Source of the DNA: Phoronis ovalis
Lineage: Eukaryota > Phoronida > Phoronidae
Length of the DNA stretch: 11,679 nucleotides
Direction: 5' to 3'
Assembly (NCBI GenBank): GCA_028565635.1
Contig: JAOXYB010051190.1
Location: forward strand, 1-11,679
In this document: positions 1 through 8,111 of the stretch, piece by piece
Position numbering within the stretch: the first letter of the stretch is position 1
How the letters are laid out: each line of letters starts with the position of its first letter
Translations under genes and position numbers: made by a program
Notes under the pieces: generated by a model
The model's database searches: none
What the model saw: the letters and a program-made list of their open reading frames with translations, nothing else
What the model was told of the DNA's origin: nothing

Positions 1-67
1 ATTTTTTGACACACGGTGAGTGTTTTTGAAAGACACCAACTTTTCCACCTATTTGCATTATGTGAAC

Positions 68-107
68 TATGACCCTACTATGCCGTAGGCAAGATAGTAG
101 GGTCATA
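68..107. repeat. Nested perfect hairpin upstream of the first gene
   Basis: Two 14-bp arms (68-81 TATGACCCTACTAT and 94-107 ATAGTAGGGTCATA) are exact reverse complements. The 12-base interior folds again, with GCC (82-84) against GGC (88-90) around GTA. It is too short for a microRNA precursor and no target duplication is clear. It may be the remnant of a small inverted-repeat element. The rest of 1-479 shows no coding region. Confidence 0.7.
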
Positions 108-497
108 AAGCTAGGACTAATTTATATAGTACCTCTGCCATTCAGTAAACTGGAAGGAAGACACCTTAAACAGTTTAATTAAAAAGGGCAATACTTTCTG
201 CTATGCTACTACATAATGTTGATGCAGATAGAAATAGATAAAGTATTAAATATTAAATGGTTCTGAACTTCTGTTCTGCCTTCTGGGCAAGCAATTGATT
301 GAATTGGTTCAACCGACATCGTAACTGAATTTAAATTTAATGACTCAAAACGATGTGACAGTGTTATTTACCTGAGGAATATATGCACTAGCCTGTGTTG
401 TAGGAGAAATACTGCCAGTAAATGAGTTGAATTTGAAGAACATCGGTAAAAAATTGCTTAAACGTTAGAACTTCGGTTTGTACTCACGCACACAAAT

Positions 498-553
498 CCA
501 AGATGGCGTCGGCCAGTAGGCAAACGTGACGTCACTTCCGCGACCGTCACGTG
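498..553 (+). promoter_or_regulatory. Core promoter cluster of the CCDC170-like gene (YY1, CRE, ETS, E-box)
   Basis: Four recognisable metazoan promoter motifs sit within 56 bp, about 150-200 bp before the start codon. They are a YY1-type CCAAGATGGCGTC (498-510), a perfect CRE TGACGTCA (527-534), an ETS-type CTTCCG (535-540) and an E-box CACGTG (548-553). The stretch is CpG-rich against an AT-rich background, and no TATA box is evident. YY1 motifs in this orientation usually lie at or just downstream of the start site, so transcription probably begins near 490-560. Motif identity is read directly; factor binding is inference. Confidence 0.7.
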
Positions 554-703
554 GTCTACTATATTTGTTTCGTTGTTGCTGGGTGATAAGGCAGGTAGTT
601 GTTTGGCTTCAACACATCTACACAGCATTTCATGTGAAGATTTCTACAGTACAAGACGTGAACATATCGTACTGCTATAACGTCAAAATAGTTTAACTTA
701 GAG

Positions 704-949
704 ATGGCGTATTATCTTGATGACGACAAGTATGGTGATGGTTTACCATCAATAAAGAGAAGTGGCTTGATAGACGTGAACACAAGAAGAAGCTTGAAAA
801 CGTTTGAAGATTCAGGCATAGATATCCACGGGTCACACGTGCGCTTCAGTAGTACAGCACCATCAGGATTATACAGAGATAGAGCGCAGAGCCCAAGTAT
901 TTATCAAAGACCAACCTCTCCTACACACTCCAGAAGGATGACATCTGAG
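704..949 (+). CDS. CCDC170: CCDC170-like exon 1 (residues 1-82)
   Basis: Encodes the N-terminal disordered head, with SPSIYQRPTSPTHSRR near its end (Ser-Pro and Thr-Pro sites that could be phosphorylated). The donor GAG|GTATGG is at 949/950, phase 0. The open frame continues 7 codons into the intron, which is read-through. Confidence 0.85.
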
Positions 950-3900
950 GTATGGATTTTTTCCAGTTTTTAAAATAAATTCGAGACTTACGTTCTCAAC
1001 CTGTTTAAATAACATAGTTTAATGCGCTTGCATATATATAAACATATTTAATAGATAATATACTTTTATTAAAAATAATATTTGTATTATTACCAGCCTT
1101 TTGTTAGTGCTAATATATTTTAATGCCAATTAATTGTTTTTTTATTTACAAATACTGGACATCATCTGCATGGGATAATTAATCTAGTAAATGTTCCAAG
1201 CATAACAAATATGATAATTTTGTAGCAATTAAGGAAATAAAGAAAAACAAAATAAATTTAACTTTTTTAATTATTATTAAATATTAAACTTAACATCTTT
1301 AAGCAGTACTTTTCAATGAAATTTCAGCTTCAAGAACAATTACGAGTGTTCAAAGAGGAGATGAAAAAGAAGGATCAGTTAATTGCCCAACTTTCTTCAA
1401 TCGACACACCTGCAAGCAGCAGGAACGTTACACACAGAAGTTTTGAAATGCCGGCAAAGGTAGAAAATAATTTAAATGTACTCAGTTTTGTTTGTTAAAA
1501 TTTTAATTTTGAAAGTTACAATAAGACATAACACATGTGTTATGACCACTTGGTGATATAGTAAACAACATTAAACAGTGTAGTAAAGTCCGCCATTATA
1601 CTTTATTTATTCATACATTTTCCATATTTGGAATATAATCTCATCCATCTATATTGATTTAAACCTATGTAGCCAATCAGCTTGTTGAATACTAGTAATG
1701 AATAATTGTTTGCTGTTCTTATGCTAACAGATACTGAATAAGTAATTTTTAATATATTATTCACTGCATAGAGATAACAAAACATGGCAGCCTAAATAAC
1801 AACTGACAAATGTTTTTTTATATAACTATATCATTAATAAAGATATTAAGAAATATTTATATTTTTGTAAAGTTAATATCTTAATAAAAAAAAAATTTCA
1901 AATTCGTTTCAAACATACAATTTTTGACTAAAATTATGTTTTTTTAGGATGGCTGGAAGGGTGCTGAACGCATGGCTGCCGAGAATGCAAGAAGTGAGCT
2001 AGCTGCACTGCAAGTCAAATGTGAAAATTTAGAATCTAAGCTCAGGGAATTACAATTAGACAATGATAGCAAGGACTCAAAAATCCGTGAACTCCGTAAT
2101 GAAATGGAAAACTTAAAACAGAATGATGCTCGGCAAGGTGCTTTAATTCATTCTCTTCGTGAACGAATTCACCAGGCAGAAAATAGTGCTGGAAGTTTGG
2201 AGTCAGTTGCCAACAGAAGTGAAGTAACTATAACAACATTACAAAAAGAAAACAGAGAAGCCCAAGACAGAATCTTGGAATTGGAATCAAGGCTTAGAAC
2301 ACATTTGCAAGAGAGAGAAGTAGCCGAACAAGAGAAATCAAATTGGGAGAAGAGATATCAGGATCTGGTTTCACAGTTTAGTAATGTTCTCAGAGCAGAT
2401 GAAATCAGTGGATTTGTTCCTGCATCTATTGAAACATTAGTTTGCAAGGTGAGTTATCAAACTAATTACAAAACATTTGCTATCAAAAAATCAATATAAT
2501 TCAGCTGTGTAGAAAAGTAAAACATCTGGTTACCATGGTAACCAATCAGGTGTGTAATATTACCTAGGCAACAATTCTTAGCAAATAAAAGTACAATGCG
2601 CAGATGTTTATAATTTTTTAATGAATAATAATTTTTTTAATTTTTATAGCTGTCTGAAATCGTTCAGGAAAATGCTTTGCTTAAAGGAAAAATGGTTACA
2701 CTCCAAGAAACTTTGGCTAATACTGAGTTGGAATCCAAAGCCAGCAGAGAAACTATTATGAGATTGGTTTCCGAAGTTGGAAGAGAACAAAAAACATCAT
2801 CTCATTACACATCTGAACTTGACATGGCAAAATCGGTAAGTGAAATTATGTGATTGAACTGAATTTCTTCATTGTCACAATATTTGCATACAAATAACAG
2901 TACATTCTCACTATATTAGCAATTCACAGTTTTAATTTTGTTTATGTTTATTAGTGTGTTTACTAACAAATGTGATATGTGTGTTTTGATGGCTCATGCA
3001 CTGTATTAATCTTGTAGCATTACATGGGGTATCCTAAACAACACAAAGTCCGATGGCATTCTGAAGAAAGACATTATATTGAGGTACTTACAGTAAAAGC
3101 CACTACAGATTACATTGGGTGTCGCTGTGAAACTATGTTATCAGATTCAGAGTGCATCATCTGTAACCTGAATTGAACTATATGTTGTAAAAAATCTTAC
3201 ATAGCATGTATTCCTACCCTGAGCTACCCATGTAATGTTTTCTGATTTTGCGTATTTATATTTTCCTTGCATGAGCCATTGTTGTTTGTTTCATTACAAA
3301 TACCCAGATAGAAATTATTAATAATTTGTTTTGCATTTTAGGAGAGAGATTCTGCATTAGCTGCAAAACGTGATTTGGAAAGAGAAGTTGAATTATTGCA
3401 AGAACGCCTTGGAGCCAAACAAAAAGCCTGGGATGCCACACGCCGTGAACTTGAAATGAGAGATGGTCGCCTATCTTCATTGGATCGTGAAATGAGAGAA
3501 ACTTCCCACAGTGTCCGTGCTACACAAACCCAATATTCGCTTTTCAAGGAACAACTTTCGTCATTATTGAGTGATGTTTCTTACTCTGTTGATTTAACTG
3601 AGGAAGGAATCAGAGAAAGAATTCGTCACTTACAAGCAGGAAACAAAGATAAGGAAGCAGTAAGTTGATACTTTTGTTGGAATTCACAAAATTTGTTTTT
3701 TACCGAGGGGTTTTACCTATATTTCAAGAAAATAAACCAAATTGAAAAGATCATGACATGTGTTCATACATTAATGTCTAATTCACAATAGGAAAGATAA
3801 ATCAATACCCACTAAAATCCAATTAACGAATAGTAAATAGTAGTTAATTCAAATCTGTCTGTGTTTCAGCACATTGGAATGCTTGAGAGCAAACTCAAGA

Positions 3901-5436
3901 GCCTGTCAGAGAAGTTTGAGAAACAGTATGAAATTCGTCAGTCAGCTGAGCGCAGAATTCAGCGTATGGAAGCTGAAAATGTTGATCTTCAGGATCGTCT
4001 GCGTAGAACTGAAGGTGATTGTGCTGCAAATGCAGTTTTCCGAGATGGCCTTCGTACCGATAAAGAAAGATACCTCAGATTTATGGAAAAGGTAGCTGAA
4101 TCATTGAAAATGGATCGTATTTCAGCAGAGATTGGTTATGACATGAATGGAGAAGCAATAGTTGCTCGTTGTCAACAGTTGATCAAGTTGGAGGCCGATG
4201 CCTTAGCTGATCGTAGTACCCACATTTACAACCTACAACGGAAAATCAAATCTATGAAAGAACAACTGGAAAGCAAAGATCTTCATTTGGATCTCTTGAG
4301 AAAGAAAATTACTGGCACAGAAGAGAGATTACTAGGAAGAACAGAACTTGAGAGAGAAAAAGATGGTGAAACCCTCAAAGTTAGAAAACAGCAACGGTTA
4401 ATGGAGAAATATCAGTCACAAGTTGTAGAGGCTAGACAAGAAATTGTAGAACTCAAAGCACAGTTACTGAACTCTTCATCATTGAAGGTAACTATATTTG
4501 AATTGCTACATCATAGAAAATTTTAAATGACATTTTTGTATTACAAAATGAACTAAAATCAAAATAATTATTTGGTCAGATAAATTTATTACAAATAGAA
4601 TTAATTCCTTTTGTTCATTACACCAAGAATTTTTATTTGCATTTTATTCAAGATTACTTATATATTTCTAGTACTTTTATAACCTCCTTCCATTTTAGGT
4701 GCGCACACTTGAGCAAGATAGAGAAATCGAAACGTTGGAAAATAAACTTGCACATCTTGACAAAATACGTTATAAGCAATCAAAGAAAATTAGCAACCTT
4801 AAAGAAGAGGTAGATTTTACTGAACATGAACTGGGAGAAAAGAAAGTTGTTTCAGAAAATGCTGTACAAGCACTGTCTAGTGAATTACGTATTACCAAGC
4901 AAACTTTGGAAGACACTGCTAAAAGGGAGAGACAGGTACATTGACTTCAAAATATATAAATATGAACAAAGACTATTGTATTTCAAAAACTGTGTAGAAA
5001 ATACATGTACTTGAAATTATTCCCAAGTTGTCAAGATCACTTTGTATTGTAGTCTGTCCCAGCTAGTATTAAAGTAATTTAGCAAAATAAATGCGTACAA
5101 TAGAGCAGCTCATATTTCTTTATATCTTTACAGCTGATTGACTTGAGACAAGTAATTTCCCGAATGTTGGGACTTGAAATCAACACACTAGCAGTCCCAG
5201 ACTACGAAATCATCTCGCGTCTGGAGAAACTTATTCAAGCACATCATGCCCATACAGTGTCCGCAATTGGACTCGAAACAGCAATTGAAGACATTGAAGA
5301 TGGTTTCCGTTCAGGTTATGAAGATGCTGCACGATTTTTAGCCAGTCCCAGAGCTTCACGTAGACGGTCTAGATCGCGGACAAGAACAAGATCAATGTCT
5401 CCGCAAAGACGAGTAGTAGATCCTAAACAGTACTAA
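704..5436 (+). CDS. CCDC170: CCDC170-like coiled-coil protein, complete, 8 coding exons, 846 aa
   Basis: The coding exons are 704-949, 1328-1459, 1948-2448, 2650-2835, 3342-3659, 3870-4487, 4699-4935 and 5134-5436. Each is a whole number of codons, so all seven introns are phase 0, and all are GT-AG. The start has an in-frame stop just upstream (689-691) and a good context (G at -3 and +4). Residues 1-82 are Ser/Arg/Pro-rich and probably disordered. About residues 83-770 are long heptad-rich coiled coil. The tail is an Arg/Ser-rich basic segment. Sequence pattern (for example SKIRELRNEMENLK in exon 3 and LLRKKI in exon 6) and architecture match my recollection of CCDC170, whose human form (about 715 aa) is reported to associate with Golgi and perinuclear microtubules. 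No catalytic motif is seen. Assignment to another ciliary or centrosomal coiled-coil family is possible because coiled coils attract weak matches. Confidence 0.8.
1328..1459 (+). CDS. CCDC170: CCDC170-like exon 2 (residues 83-126)
   Basis: Acceptor ATTTCAG is at 1321-1327 and donor AAAG|GTAGAA at 1459/1460. Starts the first heptad stretch (LQEQLRVFKEEMKKKDQLI) and then a Ser/Thr-rich linker. 44 codons, phase 0 at both ends. Confidence 0.85.
1527..1544. repeat. 18-bp perfect palindrome in intron 2
   Basis: CATAACACATGTGTTATG equals its own reverse complement. It includes a CATATG-like E-box core (CACATGTG). The rest of intron 2 (1460-1947) is AT-rich with nothing else recognised. Confidence 0.75.
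1948..2448 (+). CDS. CCDC170: CCDC170-like exon 3 (residues 127-293)
   Basis: Acceptor with a T-rich tract ends in TTTTTTTAG at 1947, and the donor AAG|GTGAGT is at 2448/2449. 167 codons of near-continuous coiled coil beginning DGWKGAERMAAENAR. The end of the exon (from residue 263) begins the first copy of an internal repeat described in the findings. Confidence 0.88.
2528..2546. promoter_or_regulatory. Perfect RFX X-box palindrome with overlapping CCAAT, intron 3
   Basis: GGTTACCATGGTAACC (2528-2543) is a perfect 16-bp palindrome. It contains the full symmetric X-box GTTACCATGGTAAC bound by RFX family factors, which control ciliary genes in animals. A CCAAT motif (2542-2546) overlaps its right end. 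Sequence match is direct; enhancer or alternative-promoter function is inference. Confidence 0.65.
2650..2835 (+). CDS. CCDC170: CCDC170-like exon 4 (residues 294-355)
   Basis: Acceptor TTTTTATAG ends at 2649 and donor TCG|GTAAGT is at 2835/2836. 62 codons, coiled coil, completing the first internal repeat begun in exon 3. It has no long open frame of its own, and was found by splice-site and frame continuity. Confidence 0.85.
2989..3279. mobile_element. MITE-like inverted-repeat insertion in intron 4
   Basis: Two nested inverted-repeat pairs bracket about 290 bp. The outer pair is ATGGCTCATGCA (2989-3000) with TGCATGAGCCAT (3268-3279). The inner pair is CATTACATGGG (3018-3028) with CCCATGTAATG (3227-3237). 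The interior is non-coding. Intron 4 is 506 bp, and without this segment it would be about 215 bp, matching introns 3, 5, 6 and 7 (198-211 bp). No clear target-site duplication was found. Confidence 0.55.
3342..3659 (+). CDS. CCDC170: CCDC170-like exon 5 (residues 356-461)
   Basis: Acceptor TTGCATTTTAG ends at 3341 and donor GCA|GTAAGT is at 3659/3660. 106 codons of charged coiled coil. The last 42 residues (from YSLFKEQLSSLL) form the start of the second internal repeat. Confidence 0.88.
3870..4487 (+). CDS. CCDC170: CCDC170-like exon 6 (residues 462-667)
   Basis: Acceptor TGTGTTTCAG ends at 3869 and donor AAG|GTAACT is at 4487/4488. Largest exon, 206 codons. It contains the third internal repeat (from residue 529, YLRFMEKVAESLKMDRIS), followed by a long basic and acidic coiled coil. 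Confidence 0.9.
4699..4935 (+). CDS. CCDC170: CCDC170-like exon 7 (residues 668-746)
   Basis: Acceptor CCATTTTAG ends at 4698 and donor CAG|GTACAT is at 4935/4936. 79 codons of coiled coil with several paired-basic stretches (KQSKKISNLK). Confidence 0.88.
5134..5436 (+). CDS. CCDC170: CCDC170-like exon 8, terminal (residues 747-846, stop)
   Basis: Acceptor TATCTTTACAG ends at 5133 and the stop TAA is at 5434-5436. Holds the fourth internal repeat (from LIDLRQVISRMLGLE) and then a basic Arg/Ser tail with alternating RS/RT dipeptides (RRRSRSRTRTRSMSPQRR), which could bind microtubules or nucleic acid or be phosphorylated. The tail role is inference. Confidence 0.88.
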   Translation: MIDLRQVISRMLGLEINTLAVPDYEIISRLEKLIQAHHAHTVSAIGLETAIEDIEDGFRSGYEDAARFLASPRASRRRSRSRTRTRSMSPQRRVVDPKQY

Positions 5437-5820
5437 TCAAGTTCTTAACATTTAACCTCAAGTGCAATTACTGTAAAAACACCATTGTAAATTTATACAT
5501 GTTTTGTATATAGCATTGTATTATAAACTCATAGAAACGTAGACGGTAGTATAGATCAGCCAAAATTCCATTGCTACAAAAATTTCAAAGAGATTATAAA
5601 TAAGATATTAAATATAAACTTAAGATTTAATACGCAATTATTGTTAATGAACTGTTTTTAAGAATATAATTTTGGATAATTGTTTTTAGTTATTGTACCA
5701 AAATTTGATTTTTTTTTACATTGTCTCGGTGTATCGGAAAGATTGTATAAAGTTTGAACTGGGTATTATGAAATGTCATTTTTAATAAGTTTAGCATCAT
5801 TTTATAACATATATTAATTC

Positions 5821-5842
5821 TTTATTCATGTACTTAAATAAA
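5821..5842. terminator. Back-to-back poly(A) signals of convergent genes
   Basis: AATAAA on the + strand at 5837-5842 is the first canonical signal after the CCDC170-like stop (about 400 nt 3' UTR). TTTATT at 5821-5826 reads AATAAA on the - strand and is the first canonical signal after both candidate - strand stops. A second + AATAAA lies at 5944-5949. The spacer 5437-6070 otherwise holds AT-rich UTR-like sequence and no supported gene. Confidence 0.5.
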
Positions 5843-6070
5843 TAATTAATCCAACATATTTACAATTTTCGTTTTCTTCTGATGATAATATGAATTATTT
5901 TAAATTCATTTATGGAAAACAAAATGGTAGCAACTTACAAGAAAATAAATATCTGGGAAAGCTTTAAAATGTTGTAAATACATAAAGTCCTGGACATGAA
6001 TGAGTGATTTCAATTCAACAGGGAATCATTTTACTTTTAAGTTTTCTAATATAATACTTCCTATTGAAGA

Positions 6071-6211
6071 TCAGAAATTCCATAATGCTGCACGGAATTT
6101 GACATATATGAGCTCCAGAGACAGGGCCTTCATCATCTTACAATCTCGTTCATTTGATTGTCTTGCTATAGCAACAAATGTTCTATCAGAAGGTCCAGCC
6201 ACTAGAGACAA
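6071..6211 (-). CDS. Candidate alternative or additional terminal exon, 46 aa plus stop
   Basis: Read on the - strand, a strong acceptor (TTTTTTCTCCACTAG, just above 6211) opens into a phase-0 frame that begins LSLVAGPSDRTFVAIARQ, ends FRAALWNF and stops TGA at 6073-6071. Composition looks coding. Its phase fits directly onto the phase-0 donors of the exons at 7061 or 7994, so it could be an alternative last exon of the same gene. It cannot be reached in frame from the 6413-6535 exon. Alternatively it is 3' UTR of that exon, or part of another gene. The opposite strand is also open here (6000-6215, 71 codons), which I take as the shadow. Confidence 0.4.
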   Translation of the reverse strand: MSLVAGPSDRTFVAIARQSNERDCKMMKALSLELIYVKFRAALWNF

Positions 6212-6412
6212 CTAGTGGAGAAAAAACTATTTTAAAAGTTCCAATTACATCAGTCATTAGTGTCCTTTTCTGATTACAGCATATTGAGTTGTAAACATTT
6301 TGCCTAAACACACCTAATAAGGTGATTCAATTCAAAAAATTGACCTGTACAATAACGTCTTAAGTATGAGCAGTTAGTTAAACTGATAATGCAGTCCTTG
6401 GTGAAAATAAAG

Positions 6413-6535
6413 TTACAACATTTTTAACCTTTCTGCAAAAATATTTATTTGCTTTTCCAATTCAGCAGCCATGGCAGATTCTGAGGCCCTCGGATTCTTC
6501 TTGATAAATTCTGCGATCGCTAGAATTGTTGCTGT
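6413..6535 (-). CDS. Terminal exon of the unidentified helical gene (40 aa plus stop)
   Basis: Acceptor TTTTTCAG lies at 6543-6536 on the - strand and the stop TAA at 6415-6413. Begins TATILAIAEFIKKNPR and ends in a helical, charged tail. No canonical poly(A) signal lies between this stop and the 6071-6211 segment, so the transcript probably runs to the signal near 5821. Confidence 0.65.
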   Translation of the reverse strand, partial: TATILAIAEFIKKNPRASESAMAAELEKQINIFAERLKML

Positions 6536-8111
6536 CTGAAAAAGACAATTAAATTATACCTACTTCAAGCACACACACAATCCAAACTGTCGCACCCAGC
6601 AGATATCACCAATTCAGAAAAATAAATAATAAATACTTGGATAAACAGTATATTGAAACTTTTTGGTTAAACAGTAAATGAAGAAAACAAACTATCGTGA
6701 AGAAGTATAACCCTTCATTTAGGGACATTTATACCTAAAAATTGCTAGTTTAGGCCTTATAATTTTTTACTGATTGAAAAAAAAATTGGAACATGGAATT
6801 GGACAAGTCTTTATTTTAACATATTCAAACTACTGTTTACTAGGCCTTAATTCAGAATAGCTTCAGTGATGCTTCACACTTAAGAATGTAACTTGCATTT
6901 GATCGATATGATATTTAGCAAAGTTTCTATGTTTTTTTTATCATGCAAGAAGCTAATTAATGTCACATGTCTGAACTTTCCTGCCAGAGAATTTAGTTAT
7001 CAATGGACATGGGAGTGATGCCCGTTTAAGTGGTCATGGGTAATGGTTACAAATACATACCCTAAGTGCTTCAATTTCTCTCTCTTTGCTAACTCTCTGC
7101 CACAATTCATAACCAACTCTAAATGCTGTAACTCTTTCTATCATTTTCTTTCCTTCATCTCCTTTCTTTAAGTAATACAACCATGCTGCCTATAAATTAT
7201 GAAAGATGCACTAAGCAACAAATTACAACAACAATACATTCAAAAAGAAATCTGTATAATCTTGAGTTTTCAGCTCTATTAAAAGTACTAAACATTGCAA
7301 TATAGTTCCCAATTCAATATCTTGCCACCCATGTCCAATACCTATATACCCTGTTTTGCAGTTTCTACAAACTGTAAAGTTCACAAACTGGCAGTTTGTA
7401 TTAAACTAGTTTTTCACCATCAGACCCTATTTGTCAAAAGACTTCATTTGTTACAGCAATACTTTATACCATCATTGTAATGGTAAAGCATTTACTACAA
7501 TCAGTACATTTGATTGTGTAGACTACATTAATGTTCTGACATGTTCATTCTGGCAGATCCGCGGCACTGTCAGAGATGAGAGATTCGCCCAGGCAGACTG
7601 ACTCACACTCCAGTCTAGCCAACCACGTCAGCTGTTTTGACTCCTGATATACTGTTTATCCGCCGTCACATAGAAGACATGGTACTTGTCTAACTCCAGT
7701 CTAGAACTGAGAGGCAGAGTAAGCTCCAGTAAATCTGGGGAATGAGCATTGGGAAATGAAGACATGTAAAATTTAGAAATCAGAACAAAGACCGATAACA
7801 GTCCCCATTTTGTACGTGATTTGTTGAGAGATGGTTTCCCTTGGTTTCCAGGTAATATTCATATTTGAGTGACACACCCAAACAATTTAATACAGTCTTG
7901 AACTATAAAATTTTAAGTAAACTTGCGCGTATAATTCTATTCATTTTATGTACAAAACTGAAAAGGTACTGAAGAATAACAAAGGCATATTACCTGCTGT
8001 ATTAACTCTCCGGAACTCAACTTTGAGGCCGACAAATCAGCTAAACTGAGAATACTCGACATACTTTCGGGATTTTGCAATATTCGCTGGATGATAATCG
8101 GCAGCCACGAT
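6413..8111 (-). CDS. Unidentified helical protein, C-terminal 122 residues in 3 exons
   Basis: In transcript order the exons are 8111-7994, 7189-7061 and 6535-6413, with GT-AG introns of 804 and 525 bp. Internal junctions are phase 0. The first shown exon begins with one base completing a codon. The product is predicted almost wholly helical. It begins SWLPIIIQRILQ, has a middle helix block with AAWLYYLKKGDEGKKMIERV, and ends QINIFAERLKML. No signal peptide or catalytic motif is seen. I do not recognise the family; HEAT/ARM-like packing is a guess. The 5' end is unresolved. A pyrimidine-rich acceptor (ending TGTACAG) precedes 8111, implying an upstream exon. However, an in-frame ATG at 8119-8117 (MYRSWLP) could give a complete 125-aa protein, although its context is poor. 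Confidence 0.65.
7061..7189 (-). CDS. Middle exon of the unidentified helical gene (43 aa)
   Basis: The acceptor AATTTATAG above 7189 and the donor AGG|GTATGT below 7061 delimit exactly 43 codons, phase 0 at both ends. Rich in Lys, Glu and aromatic residues (FRVGYELWQRVSKERE). Confidence 0.7.
7545..7750. repeat. GC-richer island with a 12-bp direct repeat
   Basis: About 200 bp stand out from the AT-rich intron of the - strand gene. ACTCCAGTCTAG occurs at 7607-7618 and again at 7693-7704, with a partial copy near 7723. Both strands show short open frames with plausible amino-acid content, but none connects in phase to neighbouring exons. Most likely a dispersed repeat or a decayed insertion. 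The rest of 7190-7993 shows nothing further. Confidence 0.35.
7994..8111 (-). CDS. Upstream-most supported exon of the unidentified helical gene (39 aa)
   Basis: Donor CAG|GTAATA lies below 7994. The frame runs SWLPIIIQRILQNPESM, then a Ser/Leu-rich helix to ELIQQ. The exon length is 118 bp, with one leading base belonging to a split codon. If translation starts at 8119 the exon extends upstream and no split codon is needed. Confidence 0.65.

Noticed and set aside
11-21. Splice donor-like CACG|GTGAGT at the window start
   Set aside because: Too little upstream sequence is present to tell whether an exon ends here.
1603-1785. 60-codon open frame on the - strand
   Set aside because: It lies inside intron 2 of the + strand gene, has AT-rich codons and no splice or homology support.
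3256-3547. Two - strand open frames opposite exon 5
   Set aside because: They are antisense shadows of a well-supported coding exon.
3874-4095. Second-frame + strand open frame in exon 6
   Set aside because: It overlaps the verified coiled-coil frame, which continues through both splice junctions.
6000-6215. 71-codon open frame on the + strand
   Set aside because: It lacks splice or promoter support and is antisense to a better - strand exon candidate with a strong acceptor. I treat it as a shadow.
7295-7480. 61-codon + strand open frame
   Set aside because: It is in an intron of the - strand gene and has no recognisable features or splice links.
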